DNA of 57,830 nt, taken from Methylobacterium frigidaeris. GTDB taxonomy: Bacteria > Pseudomonadota > Alphaproteobacteria > Rhizobiales > Beijerinckiaceae. The position numbers were made by a program, and so were the translations under genes. Below are positions 16,695 through 25,399 of this stretch, one piece after another (positions within the stretch are counted from its first letter, which is position 1; each line of letters begins with the position of its first letter). The DNA is taken from assembly GCF_022179185.1 (NCBI RefSeq), contig NZ_BPQJ01000022.1:1-57830 (forward strand), given 5' to 3'. The notes beneath the pieces are model-generated. The model was not told the DNA's origin, ran no database searches, and worked only from the letters and a program-made list of their open reading frames with translations.

Positions 16695-18062
16695 ATGCCG
16701 CGCCGTACCGTACTCGCCCTCTCGCTCCTGCTCTCCGGCGCGTCCATCGCCCTCGCCCAGACCTCTCCGGCTCCGGCCCCCCAGGCCTTCACCGCCACGC
16801 TCGCCGGCCACGCCGTGCTGCCGGCCGACGGCGTCGCACCGCTGCCGGCGGATGCGCCCAAGGACCTCGCCACGCCGGGCAAGTTCACCACCGGCCGCCG
16901 GGTGGAGGCAGTCGGCACGGTCGAAGCCCAGTCGATGGGCCGCTCCACCAGCATGAAGCTGCCCCTGCGCGGCCAGCCGCTCCAGGGCCATTCGGGCATC
17001 AAGCGCGTGGCGGACGGCACCTACTGGGTACTGACCGACAACGGCTTCGGCGCCAAGGCGAACTCGCCCGACGCGATGCTCTACCTCAACCACTACCGGA
17101 TCGACTTCGAGACGGGGAGCGTCGAGCGCCTGGAGACGGTCTTCCTGCGCGATCCCGACAGGAAGGTGCCGTTCCGCATCGCCAACGAGGCGACCGAGAG
17201 CCGCTATCTCACCGGCAGCGACTTCGACCCCGAGAGCTTCCAGTTCGTCGGCGACCAGATCTGGATCGGCGACGAGTTCGGCCCGTTCCTGATCAAGGCC
17301 GACCGTCAGGGCAAGGTCGAGGCGGTGGTCGAGACCCTGGCCAACGGAAAGCCCGTCCGTTCCCCCGACAACCCGGCAGTGACGACCCCGGCGATGCCGG
17401 GCGGGGCAGTGGCCTTCAACGCCCGCCGCTCCAAGGGCTTCGAGGGCATGGCGGCCTCACCGAACGGCAGCCGGCTCTACGCCCTGCTCGAAGGCCCGCT
17501 CTGGGATGCCGAGGCCAAGGCCTTCGAGACCCGCGACGGCCGCGAGACCTTACGCATCCTCGAGTTCGACACCAAGGCGGAGACCTGGACCGGCCGCTCC
17601 TGGCTCTACCCGCTGGAGGCGAACGGCAACGCCATCGGCGACTTCAACCTGATCGACGCCACGACCGGCCTGATCATCGAGCGCGACGACGGCGAGGGCA
17701 CCGCAGACCGCGCCTGCCCGGCAGGCCAGAAGGGGCCGGATTGCTTCTCGGTCCCGGCGAGGTTCAAGCGCGTCTACAAGGTCGAGATGACCGACGCCAA
17801 CCAGGGCGGTCCGGTGCGCAAGATCGGCTCCATCGACCTGATGCGCATCGCCGATCCGAACAAGAAGGCGCGCAAGCCGCTCACCGACGGCGCGCTCGCC
17901 TTCCCGTTCTTCACGATCGAGAACGTCGACAAGGTGGACGACACCCACATCATCGTCGGCAACGACAACAACCTGCCGTTCTCGGCCAGCCGCGACCCGC
18001 ACAAGGTGGACGACAACGAGTTCGTGCTGCTGGAGGTGGGGGAGTTCCTGAAGGCGAAGTGA
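16695..18062 (+). CDS. Secreted esterase-like/phytase-like family protein
   Basis: The 455-residue protein has a cleavable signal peptide (about 1-22, ending ALAQ). A beta-propeller-type domain found in esterase-like phytase proteins follows (GHSGIKRVADGTYWVLTDNGFG, then GDEFGPFLI and GFEGMAASPNGSRLYALLEG). Such proteins are periplasmic or secreted and hydrolyse phosphoesters, though most are uncharacterised. One Cys pair lies in ACPAGQKGPDC. It is a single gene, 87 bases after the LOV kinase, ended by a strong hairpin at 18069-18100. Confidence 0.85.
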   Translation: MPRRTVLALSLLLSGASIALAQTSPAPAPQAFTATLAGHAVLPADGVAPLPADAPKDLATPGKFTTGRRVEAVGTVEAQSMGRSTSMKLPLRGQPLQGHSGIKRVADGTYWVLTDNGFGAKANSPDAMLYLNHYRIDFETGSVERLETVFLRDPDRKVPFRIANEATESRYLTGSDFDPESFQFVGDQIWIGDEFGPFLIKADRQGKVEAVVETLANGKPVRSPDNPAVTTPAMPGGAVAFNARRSKGFEGMAASPNGSRLYALLEGPLWDAEAKAFETRDGRETLRILEFDTKAETWTGRSWLYPLEANGNAIGDFNLIDATTGLIIERDDGEGTADRACPAGQKGPDCFSVPARFKRVYKVEMTDANQGGPVRKIGSIDLMRIADPNKKARKPLTDGALAFPFFTIENVDKVDDTHIIVGNDNNLPFSASRDPHKVDDNEFVLLEVGEFLKAK

Positions 18063-18068
18063 TGGGCC

Positions 18069-18100
18069 GCGCCCCGCATCTCGAGAGAGATGCGGGGCGC
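18069..18100. terminator. Terminator hairpin after phytase-like gene
   Basis: Perfect 14-base arms (18069-18082 and 18087-18100; GCGCCCCGCATCTC and complement) hold the loop GAGA. It starts seven bases after the stop codon. Confidence 0.7.
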
Positions 18101-18265
18101 CCGGCGAATACTGCCTTCAGTCCTGTTTCGTCCGGTTCGGATTCGGCCCCACCGCGTCAAACCCGGGCTCACCGACGGCGAGAACCGAGATCCATAACCG
18201 CTGAAGATGTCCTGAAAGGCCGGGTCGCGGCTCCGCCACACCCTGCATCGTCAGCGGTCATGGAT

Positions 18266-18290
18266 CCGGGGTTCCGTTGCACGGCCCCGG
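18266..18290. repeat. Dispersed palindrome family, copy 2
   Basis: Core CCGGGGTTCCGTTGCACGGC followed by CCCGG, in the reverse orientation to copies 1, 4 and 6 and the most diverged of the six. It lies in the spacer between the phytase-like gene and the DUF333 gene, both of which end there. Confidence 0.6.
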
Positions 18291-18335
18291 GGCGGCGTCG
18301 GAGGACATCGATGGGTCAGCAAGCCAATCCGGCTC

Positions 18336-18554
18336 TCAGTTTTCCGCGTTGTTCGCCTCGCGAAACAACTGCCACTCCTCGACGACACGACCGTCGGGCA
18401 GGTGGCAGTAGCCGGTCTCGCCCTGAGAGCCATTTCGGATCTCGAGGCGCCCGCCGACGGACGTGCAATAGGCCGAAGCCGGGTTCCCGAGGGCCCAGGC
18501 CTGCGGGATGCCCGCGGCGACCGTGAGCAGCGCAGCGGCCAATAACGACTTCAC
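18336..18554 (-). CDS. Small exported DUF333 domain protein
   Basis: The 72-residue protein has a signal peptide (about 1-22) followed by one DUF333 domain: NPASAYCTSVGG, then GYCHLPDGRVVEEW. The domain appears in small periplasmic or lipoprotein-like proteins once labelled putative hemolysin; the biochemical role is unknown. The two Cys residues could form a disulfide. A GTG at 18554 is the start because GGGGAGAG lies a few bases upstream, whereas the longer frame to 18620 lacks a leader at its N-terminus. Confidence 0.8.
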   Translation of the reverse strand: MKSLLAAALLTVAAGIPQAWALGNPASAYCTSVGGRLEIRNGSQGETGYCHLPDGRVVEEWQLFREANNAEN

Positions 18555-18644
18555 GGCTCTCTCCCCTGATCCCGTGTCCGAGACAGGGTAGGAGCGTGCG
18601 ATGAATCGGCGGTGAGCCAAGGGCGTCCCGCCGGTCCAACGGCT

Positions 18645-19367
<723 letters not shown>

Positions 19368-19371
19368 CTGT

Positions 19372-21426
19372 CTACTCCGCAGCGTCGGCAACCGGGCTGC
19401 CGAGATAGGCTTCGATGACCTTGGGGTCGGACTGAACCTCGCGGGCGCCGCCCTCCGCGATCTTGTGGCCGAAATCGAGCACGCTGACGCGGTCGCACAG
19501 GCCCATCACCACGTCCATGTGGTGCTCGATCAGGATCACCGTGATGCCGGCGTCGCGGATCTTGCGGATGATGAGGGTCAGCTCGGCGATGTCGGGGGCG
19601 GTGAGGCCCGCCGCCGGCTCGTCGAGGAGGAGCAGGACGGGGTCGAGGGCCAGCGCCCGGCCGATCTCGAGGAGGCGCTGCTTGCCATAGGGCAGGTTGC
19701 GGGCCTCGACCTGCGCCAGCGCCCCGAGACCGACGAAGTCGAGGATCGCCATGGCGCGAGCCCGCGCCTCCCGCTCCTCGCGCCGGCGCCGCGGCGTGCC
19801 GAGGATCGCGTCGAACAGCGTGCCCTGGAAGCTGTGGTGGAGGCCGACCAGCACGTTCTCCAGGGCCGTCATCTCGCGGAAGAGCTGGACGTTCTGGAAG
19901 GTGCGGGCGACGCCGGACAGGGCGATCTCCGAGGGCGTGCGCCCGTCGAGGCGCTTCACCGCATCCACCCCGGTCGCGAGCGACACCCCGCCGGCGGTCG
20001 GCTTGTAGATGCCGGTGAGCACGTTCATCATCGTGCTCTTGCCCGAGCCGTTCGGGCCGATCAGCCCGTGGATCGTGCCCGGCCGCACCGCGAGGTCGAC
20101 CTCGTTGAGGGCTTTCAGGCCGCCGAACTGCATCACCGCCCGCTCGACCTTGAGCAGCGGGTCGGCGCCGGAGCGGCCGCCCTGGCGGATCAGCGCCTCG
20201 CCGGAGGCCGCGAGTTCCTGGGTCGCCCCGGTATGGGCCGGGCGCAGGAAGGGCAGCTTCTCGCGCAGGAAGCCGACGATGCCCTCCGGCAGGTAGTAGA
20301 CCACGAACAGGATCATCAGGCCGAAGACGGTGAGGCGGAAATCCGTCACCGACTCCATCGCCAGGGTCGCCGGGAAGAAGGCGAGGCAGAGCGCGCCCGG
20401 GATGAGCAGGGTCATCCGGTTCTCCTGCTTGCGCAGGAAGGCGAGGCCGACCACGACGACGGCGATCGCGGCGATGATGCCGGCCATGATCCGCACGAGG
20501 CCGATATCGGCCAGGATGTTCGGCATCATCACGATGATCGCGGCGCCGATCAGCGGCCCGGAGCGCGACTTGCGCCCGCCCATGGTGACGGCGAGGAGGA
20601 ACAGCACCGTCAGCTCGAAGCCGTAGGAATTCGGCGCGACGTAGCGCTCCGACCAGGCGAACAGCGCGCCGGCCAGCCCCGCGAGCGCCGCCGAGATCAC
20701 GAAGGCGTAGACCTTGTAGCGGTAGACGCTGACGCCCATGCAGTCGCAGGCGATCGGCGAATCGCGCAGGGCCTCGAAGGCGCGGCCGAAGGGCGAGCGG
20801 ACCACCCGGTTGACCACCAGGATGGTGAGCAGCAGGCAGGCGCAGACGAGGTAGTAGAATTCGAGCTTGCGGCCGGCCGCGCCCCACGGCGCCTGCAGGC
20901 CGATCAGCGAGAAATCGAGGACGCGGGCCGGCGGCAGGGTGATGCCGAGCGGGCCGTTGGTGAGATCCGTCATCTCGTTGATGAAGATCTGGATGATGGT
21001 GCCGAAGGCGAGCGTCACCATCGCGAGATAGGGCCCGCTGACCCGGAGCGCGGGAATCGCCAGCAGCAACCCGAAGGCCGCCGTGACGCCGATGCCGGCC
21101 AGCAACCCGAACCACAGCCCGAGCTTGAACTTGAGGAACAGCACCGCGGCCGCGTAGGCGCCGATGCCGAACAGGCCGGCATGGCCGAGCGAGACCTGAC
21201 CGGTATAGCCGACGACGATGTCGAGGCCGAGGATCAGGATCGCGTAGATCGCGATCACCACCAGCAGGTGGATGTAGTACTGGCTGGTGACGACGTGCGG
21301 GAAGGCCGCCAGGAAGACGACGAGGCACACGGCCCCGAGGAGGCCGACGAAGCGGCCGAGCCCGGCTTGGGGGACCGGTGGGGCGGTTTGCCGGGCCAGC
21401 GCCGGCGCGGAGGCGGACTGCGCCAT
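19372..21426 (-). CDS. livMG: Fused branched-chain amino-acid ABC permease/ATPase (LivM-LivG)
   Basis: The 684-residue protein joins two subunits that are usually separate. Residues about 1-370 form the LivM permease (DIVVGYTGQVSLGHAGLFGIG and about ten helices). Residues about 395-684 form a LivG-type ATPase with Walker A GPNGSGKST, the signature LPYGKQRLLEIGRAL and Walker B LLLLDEPAAGL. The join is a single continuous frame with a hydrophilic linker. The ATG at 21426 (MAQSASAPAL) was preferred to 21501, which adds 25 unlike residues. Fused LivMG forms are known in some alphaproteobacteria. Confidence 0.94.
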   Translation of the reverse strand: MAQSASAPALARQTAPPVPQAGLGRFVGLLGAVCLVVFLAAFPHVVTSQYYIHLLVVIAIYAILILGLDIVVGYTGQVSLGHAGLFGIGAYAAAVLFLKFKLGLWFGLLAGIGVTAAFGLLLAIPALRVSGPYLAMVTLAFGTIIQIFINEMTDLTNGPLGITLPPARVLDFSLIGLQAPWGAAGRKLEFYYLVCACLLLTILVVNRVVRSPFGRAFEALRDSPIACDCMGVSVYRYKVYAFVISAALAGLAGALFAWSERYVAPNSYGFELTVLFLLAVTMGGRKSRSGPLIGAAIIVMMPNILADIGLVRIMAGIIAAIAVVVVGLAFLRKQENRMTLLIPGALCLAFFPATLAMESVTDFRLTVFGLMILFVVYYLPEGIVGFLREKLPFLRPAHTGATQELAASGEALIRQGGRSGADPLLKVERAVMQFGGLKALNEVDLAVRPGTIHGLIGPNGSGKSTMMNVLTGIYKPTAGGVSLATGVDAVKRLDGRTPSEIALSGVARTFQNVQLFREMTALENVLVGLHHSFQGTLFDAILGTPRRRREEREARARAMAILDFVGLGALAQVEARNLPYGKQRLLEIGRALALDPVLLLLDEPAAGLTAPDIAELTLIIRKIRDAGITVILIEHHMDVVMGLCDRVSVLDFGHKIAEGGAREVQSDPKVIEAYLGSPVADAAE

Positions 21427-21501
21427 GATCGTGAGGAACCCTGGAAGAAACGGAAGCGACGAGGCCGCTCCCGCGATCCGGGAGCGGCGCGGGCGAAACA
21501 A

Positions 21502-22374
21502 TCAGACCTTCTTGATCACGGCCTTGCCGAACAGGCCGACCGGGCGCACCGCCAGCACGGCGAGCAGCAGGATCAGGCCGGGCACGTCCTTGTAGCCGGT
21601 CGAGATGTAGAAGCCGGTCAGCGTCTCGGCGACGCCCAGGATCAGCCCGCCGACGATCACGCCGAGCCCCGATTCGAGGCCGCCGATGATCGCGACCGCG
21701 AAGGCCTTGAGCGCCAGGACCGAGCCCATCGTGGCGCCGGTGAGGGTCACGGGGGCGACGAGCACGCCCGCGAAGGCCGCCGTCATCGCGCTGATCGAGT
21801 AGGACAGGGTGATGACCTTGCGGGTGTTGATGCCCATCAGGCCGGCGGCGTCGATGTCGTTCGAGGTCGCCACCACCGCCTTGCCCCAGATCGAGCGGCG
21901 GTTGAACAGCTCGACCGCGAGCATCATCAGCAGCGCGCCGGCGACGATCATCAGCTCCATCGGCAGCACCCGGACGCCGCCGAACGTCATCGCGGTCTCC
22001 GGCAGCGGCGAGGGGAACTTGAGGTCGTCGCGGCCCCAGATGTTCTCCGCGACGTTCTTGAAGATGATGCCGAGGGCGATGGTGGCCATGATCCACCCGT
22101 ACTCGGACTTGATCTTGACCGCCGGGCGCACGCCGAGGCGCTCGACCACGGCGCCGAGGGCGAAGCCGAAGACCAGGACGAGCGGCAGCATCAGCCAGTA
22201 GCCGGTGAAGGGCACCAGCGTCAGGCCGAACAGGGCGCCCAGCATCAGGGCCTCGCCCTGGCCGAAGTTCAGGGTCTTCGAGGTGGCGAAGGTGAGCTGG
22301 TAGCCGAACGCGATCGCGGCGTAGATCATGCCGACGGCGATGCCGCTCGCCACGAGCTGAAGGAAGATCTGCAT
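21502..22374 (-). CDS. livH: Branched-chain amino-acid ABC permease LivH
   Basis: The 290-residue membrane protein has about eight helices and the LivH-type opening (GIAVGMIYAAIAFGYQLTFA) and GGLESGLGVIVGGLILG segment. It pairs with the LivM half of the fusion to form the channel. It ends 75 bases before the livMG start and lies downstream of livK, separated by two hairpins. Confidence 0.94.
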   Translation of the reverse strand: MQIFLQLVASGIAVGMIYAAIAFGYQLTFATSKTLNFGQGEALMLGALFGLTLVPFTGYWLMLPLVLVFGFALGAVVERLGVRPAVKIKSEYGWIMATIALGIIFKNVAENIWGRDDLKFPSPLPETAMTFGGVRVLPMELMIVAGALLMMLAVELFNRRSIWGKAVVATSNDIDAAGLMGINTRKVITLSYSISAMTAAFAGVLVAPVTLTGATMGSVLALKAFAVAIIGGLESGLGVIVGGLILGVAETLTGFYISTGYKDVPGLILLLAVLAVRPVGLFGKAVIKKV

Positions 22375-22403
22375 GAGGAGAAGGCTCGTCTCGTCGGGCG
22401 GAT

Positions 22404-22450
22404 CCCGCGCTCATGCGCGGGTGCGGGCCCCGCGCCGAAGCGCGGGGCCC
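22404..22450 (-). terminator. Double hairpin between livK and livH
   Basis: There are two adjacent palindromes: arms CCCGCGC (22404-22410) and GCGCGGG (22415-22421) with loop TCAT, and arms GGGCCCCGCGC (22425-22435) and GCGCGGGGCCC (22440-22450) with loop CGAA. They lie just after the livK stop. They could stabilise the livK message or partly terminate it so that receptor outnumbers transporter. Confidence 0.6.
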
Positions 22451-22475
22451 GAGAGGGCACTCGGCAGGATGGCGC

Positions 22476-23690
22476 TCAGTTCGAGGCCTTCTCCTTGACC
22501 CGGACGACGCCCGCGTTCTTGGCGTCCTCGTCCTTGGCGTAGACGATCTTGCCGTCCTGGACCTTGCCGAACACCACCATGTTGCGGCTGATCGCGTTGT
22601 GGTCCTTCGCGGTGAACGGCTTGTCGTAGGTGGTGACCACGCCCTCGACCTTGGTGTTCAGGTTCTCGAGCGCCGCGCGCACCTTCGGGCCGTCGGTGGT
22701 GCCGGCCTGCTTGATCGCGGCGGCGAGCAGGTAGACCGAGTCGTAGCCTTGCGCGCCCGCCACCGGGGTCGGGATCTTGTTGACCTTGAAGGTGGCGTAG
22801 TAGCCGTCGAGGAAGGACTTGCGCTTGGGCAGCGTCTTATCCTCGATGAAGGTCTGCGGCATGATCACGCCGTTGCCGTTCGTGCCGGCGATATCGATGA
22901 AGCTCTGCATCGAGGCCGGCCACGAGGTGATCATCGGCACCTTCCAGCCGAGCTTGGCCATGCCGTTGGCGATCTGGGCCAGCTCCGGGCCGATGCCGTA
23001 GGCCAGGATCACGTCCGCGCCCGCCGCCTGCGACTTCAACAGCTGGGGCGTCATGTCGACGTCCTTGATGTTGAACTTCTCCACCGCGACCGGCTTGATG
23101 CCCTTGGCCTTGAAGTACTTCTCCAGGTCCTCGCGACCGAGCTGGCCGTAATTGGTCGAGTCGGCCAGGATCGCGATCTTCTTGAAGCCCTGGGCGATCG
23201 CCTCGTCGGCCATCATGCCGGCCTGCAGCACGTCGTAGGCCGAGGTGCGGAAGACGTAGTTGTTGTCGTAGTCCGGCGGGTTGAACTGGTTGGTGATGAT
23301 CGTGCCGGTGGCGACGTTGTTGATCACCGGAATCTCGGCTTCCTGGTAGAAGCGCTGTGCGGCGAGAGCCACGCCGGTGTTGATGAAGCCGAGGGTGGCG
23401 ACCACCTTCTCCTTGTTGATCAACTCCTGGGCGACCTGGGCGCCGACCTCGTTCTTGGCCTCGTCGTCGCGCTCCACGAGCTGGATCTGGCGCCCGAGCA
23501 CGCCGCCGCTCTTGTTGATCTCGTCGGCGGCGAGCCGCACGCCGTCGCGCATCGACACGCCCATCGAGGAGGAGCCGCCCGTATAGGGGCCGGTCACCCC
23601 GATCTTGATCGGGTCAGCCGCCAGGGCCGGGGCCGCGAAGGCGGTCGCGCAGGCGAGCGCCGCCGCGAGCGCGGTCAGGGATGAGCGCAT
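22476..23690 (-). CDS. livK: Branched-chain amino-acid ABC substrate-binding protein (LivK-like)
   Basis: This 404-residue type I periplasmic binding protein has a signal peptide (1-28, ending ALAADP), the family start IKIGVTGPYTGGSSSMG and a long C-terminal domain. It is the receptor for LivH/LivMG/LivF and the first gene of the operon. The ligand is branched-chain amino acids or a related compound; this family also binds urea, amides and aromatic acids, so specificity is inferred only from the operon. The start at MRSSLTALAA was chosen over 23933 because the leader begins there. Confidence 0.93.
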   Translation of the reverse strand: MRSSLTALAAALACATAFAAPALAADPIKIGVTGPYTGGSSSMGVSMRDGVRLAADEINKSGGVLGRQIQLVERDDEAKNEVGAQVAQELINKEKVVATLGFINTGVALAAQRFYQEAEIPVINNVATGTIITNQFNPPDYDNNYVFRTSAYDVLQAGMMADEAIAQGFKKIAILADSTNYGQLGREDLEKYFKAKGIKPVAVEKFNIKDVDMTPQLLKSQAAGADVILAYGIGPELAQIANGMAKLGWKVPMITSWPASMQSFIDIAGTNGNGVIMPQTFIEDKTLPKRKSFLDGYYATFKVNKIPTPVAGAQGYDSVYLLAAAIKQAGTTDGPKVRAALENLNTKVEGVVTTYDKPFTAKDHNAISRNMVVFGKVQDGKIVYAKDEDAKNAGVVRVKEKASN

Positions 23691-23863
23691 CTGGATTCCT
23701 CCGGGGACCGTTTCTTGCCGTCCCGCCCTCGGTGGGCGGCGATCGGGGTGCCGGATAGAACCCAAGATGGCAGCGCTTGTCGAGCGCGTCTTTCGATCTA
23801 GAAACCAGGGCGGGACTTGAGCGAGACTGCTGAGGCCCTGCTTGATTGATCCTGGCCGTATTG

Positions 23864-23921
23864 ACACCCTTCGGGTCGTTCCGGGCTCCGCTGCGCGGCC
23901 CCGGAACGACCCGAAGGGTGT
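23864..23921. repeat. Dispersed palindrome family, copy 3 (long perfect arms)
   Basis: Two 21-base perfectly complementary arms (23864-23884 and 23901-23921) surround the shared core GCTCCGCTGCGCGGCC. The core matches the family in reverse orientation, while the outer arm (CCCTTCGGGTCGTT) differs completely from other copies yet still pairs. It lies in the 297-base spacer upstream of livK. Confidence 0.8.
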
Positions 23922-23987
23922 GAGATCTGTCACCTATCTCAGGGGGACTCGGCCAGCGGGATCGGGGGCGACGCGTCGCCCCGCCGC

Positions 23988-24968
23988 TCAATCCTTCGCC
24001 GGCTCGTTCTTGCCCGGGACCTGCGTGATGCCGCCGATCACCCGCACCGGGCGGTTGCCGTCGGGCGGGGTCTTCCAGCCGCCGTCCTTGGCCTCCGGAG
24101 CCTTGGGCGGCGCAACCTCGGCCGCCTTCGCGGGCGGGGCGTCCTTCCTCGCGGGCTCGACCTTCGGCGCCAGGGGCGGGACGAGGGCCGCGGGGGTTTC
24201 GGTCGTCTCGGCCGGCTTGGTGCGGGCCGCCGTCCGGCGCGGCGCCTCGGGCTTCGCGCCCTCGGGCGCGGTTTCGCGGCGGGTGGCCGCACCGCCGCGG
24301 GCGGCCGGGCTGTCGGGGTTGAGGCCGAGCGGGTTCGGCCCGGCGGCGCGCGGAGCCACCGCGGCGCGCGAGGCCGGGGCGGGCGCCTCGACGGGCGGCG
24401 CCGGCAGCGGGCGCGCGGCGACGCGGCGCTCCTCCGGTCGCTCGCCGACCGGCGGCAGCGGCTCGCCGCGGGAGAGCGGCACGGGAGCGTAAGCCCCGCC
24501 GTCACGCCAGCCGTTGTCGCGCGGGGCACGCTCGCGGAACGCCTCGTCCCGCGGCTGTGGCGGACGCACGTCGGCCTCGGTCCAGCCGTAGCCGGGGCGA
24601 CGGCCGCCGGGGATGGTGCCGGGGGGGATCAGCGGCGCCTCCAGGCGCTCGCGGTCGAGGATGCGGCCGGTGCGGGCATCGACGACGAGCTGCACCCGGT
24701 TGCCCCAGGGGCTGTCGGCCTCGACCCGGTAGGTCTCGCCGTCGAAGCGCGGATGGCTCATGCCGGTGAAGCCGGCCCGGCCGAGGCGGAAGATCACGGC
24801 CCGCGGCGGCAGGATCACATCGTCCTCGTCCTCGATGACGACCCGGTAGCCCTGCGCCCGCGCAGGGCCGGTCAGCGCCGCTCCCGTGAGCAGCGTGGCG
24901 GCGAGCGCAGCCAGGAGTGCCGCGCCCGTCACGGACCGCGTACCCGTCTTCGACGGCAGTGCAGTCAT
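23988..24968 (-). CDS. Exported proline-rich hypothetical protein
   Basis: The 326-residue protein has a signal peptide (about 12-38, LLAALAATLLTG to ARAQG). A small conserved N-terminal domain follows (about 40-115: VVIEDEDDVILPPRAVIFRL, then VQLVVDARTGRILDRE), resembling the PepSY-like modules of other alphaproteobacterial periplasmic proteins. The remaining 200 or so residues are Pro/Ala/Arg/Glu-rich and probably disordered. I do not recognise a function. The ATG at 24968 (MTALPSK) places the leader correctly; an upstream ATG at 25040 is less likely. Confidence 0.7.
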   Translation of the reverse strand: MTALPSKTGTRSVTGAALLAALAATLLTGAALTGPARAQGYRVVIEDEDDVILPPRAVIFRLGRAGFTGMSHPRFDGETYRVEADSPWGNRVQLVVDARTGRILDRERLEAPLIPPGTIPGGRRPGYGWTEADVRPPQPRDEAFRERAPRDNGWRDGGAYAPVPLSRGEPLPPVGERPEERRVAARPLPAPPVEAPAPASRAAVAPRAAGPNPLGLNPDSPAARGGAATRRETAPEGAKPEAPRRTAARTKPAETTETPAALVPPLAPKVEPARKDAPPAKAAEVAPPKAPEAKDGGWKTPPDGNRPVRVIGGITQVPGKNEPAKD

Positions 24969-25399
24969 CGTCCCGCATTCCCTTGTTTCCGGGGTCGTGC
25001 CGGGCTTGCTCAGCCCCGCATTCCCCTCGTGCTCGGACAAGATTCTGTTAACCGCGCGAATGAGGCGGGATTGCGGGAGCGCGGCCGTCGCGAGGGCACA
25101 GCCTTTCGGGTGAGAACCAACGGGCGAATGGTCGCCGAGAAGGTCGGGCTCGCGCCCGTGACGATCGCGGCGATCCGCGACGGGCGCCGCCCAACCGGCC
25201 TCCCGGAGGACGACCTATGACGTCGGACATTGTTCGGCACGCCAGCGTCGTCGATCTCACGGCGGTCAGCGGATCCTACACCTTCCCGACGGTGGAGCTG
25301 AACGTCGCACGTTCCACGCTGCCGAAGGACGGCACGCCGCTGCCGCCGCGGCCGGAGTGCCAGCGGACGCCACGCGTGCGGACCCGCGAGGCCGGTCCT
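24969..25399. other. 431-base spacer with possible gene remnants
   Basis: No complete gene is evident. A plus-strand frame at 25128-25220 encodes MVAEKVGLAPVTIAAIRDGR and ten more residues, reminiscent of the recognition part of an XRE-type helix-turn-helix. Its TGA overlaps an ATG at 25217 that is preceded by a good GGAGGA site. The second frame (MTSDIVRHASVVDLTAV on) then runs antisense into pgm and cannot be followed. This looks like the stub of a deleted two-gene unit. Confidence 0.35.
25128..25220 (+). pseudogene. Possible helix-turn-helix gene fragment
   Basis: Thirty residues resembling the second and third helices of a phage-type repressor (VAEKVGLAPVTIAAIRDGRR), far too short to be a working regulator. 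The TGA overlaps the next ATG (ATGA), a sign of former translational coupling. It could be chance; confidence is low. Confidence 0.25.

Noticed and set aside
19465..22542. A 1025-residue plus-strand open frame across the liv operon
   Set aside because: It is antisense to livH and livMG, whose motifs are unmistakable; its translation is rich in E, R, D, G and H repeats with no domain and reflects high-GC codon structure.
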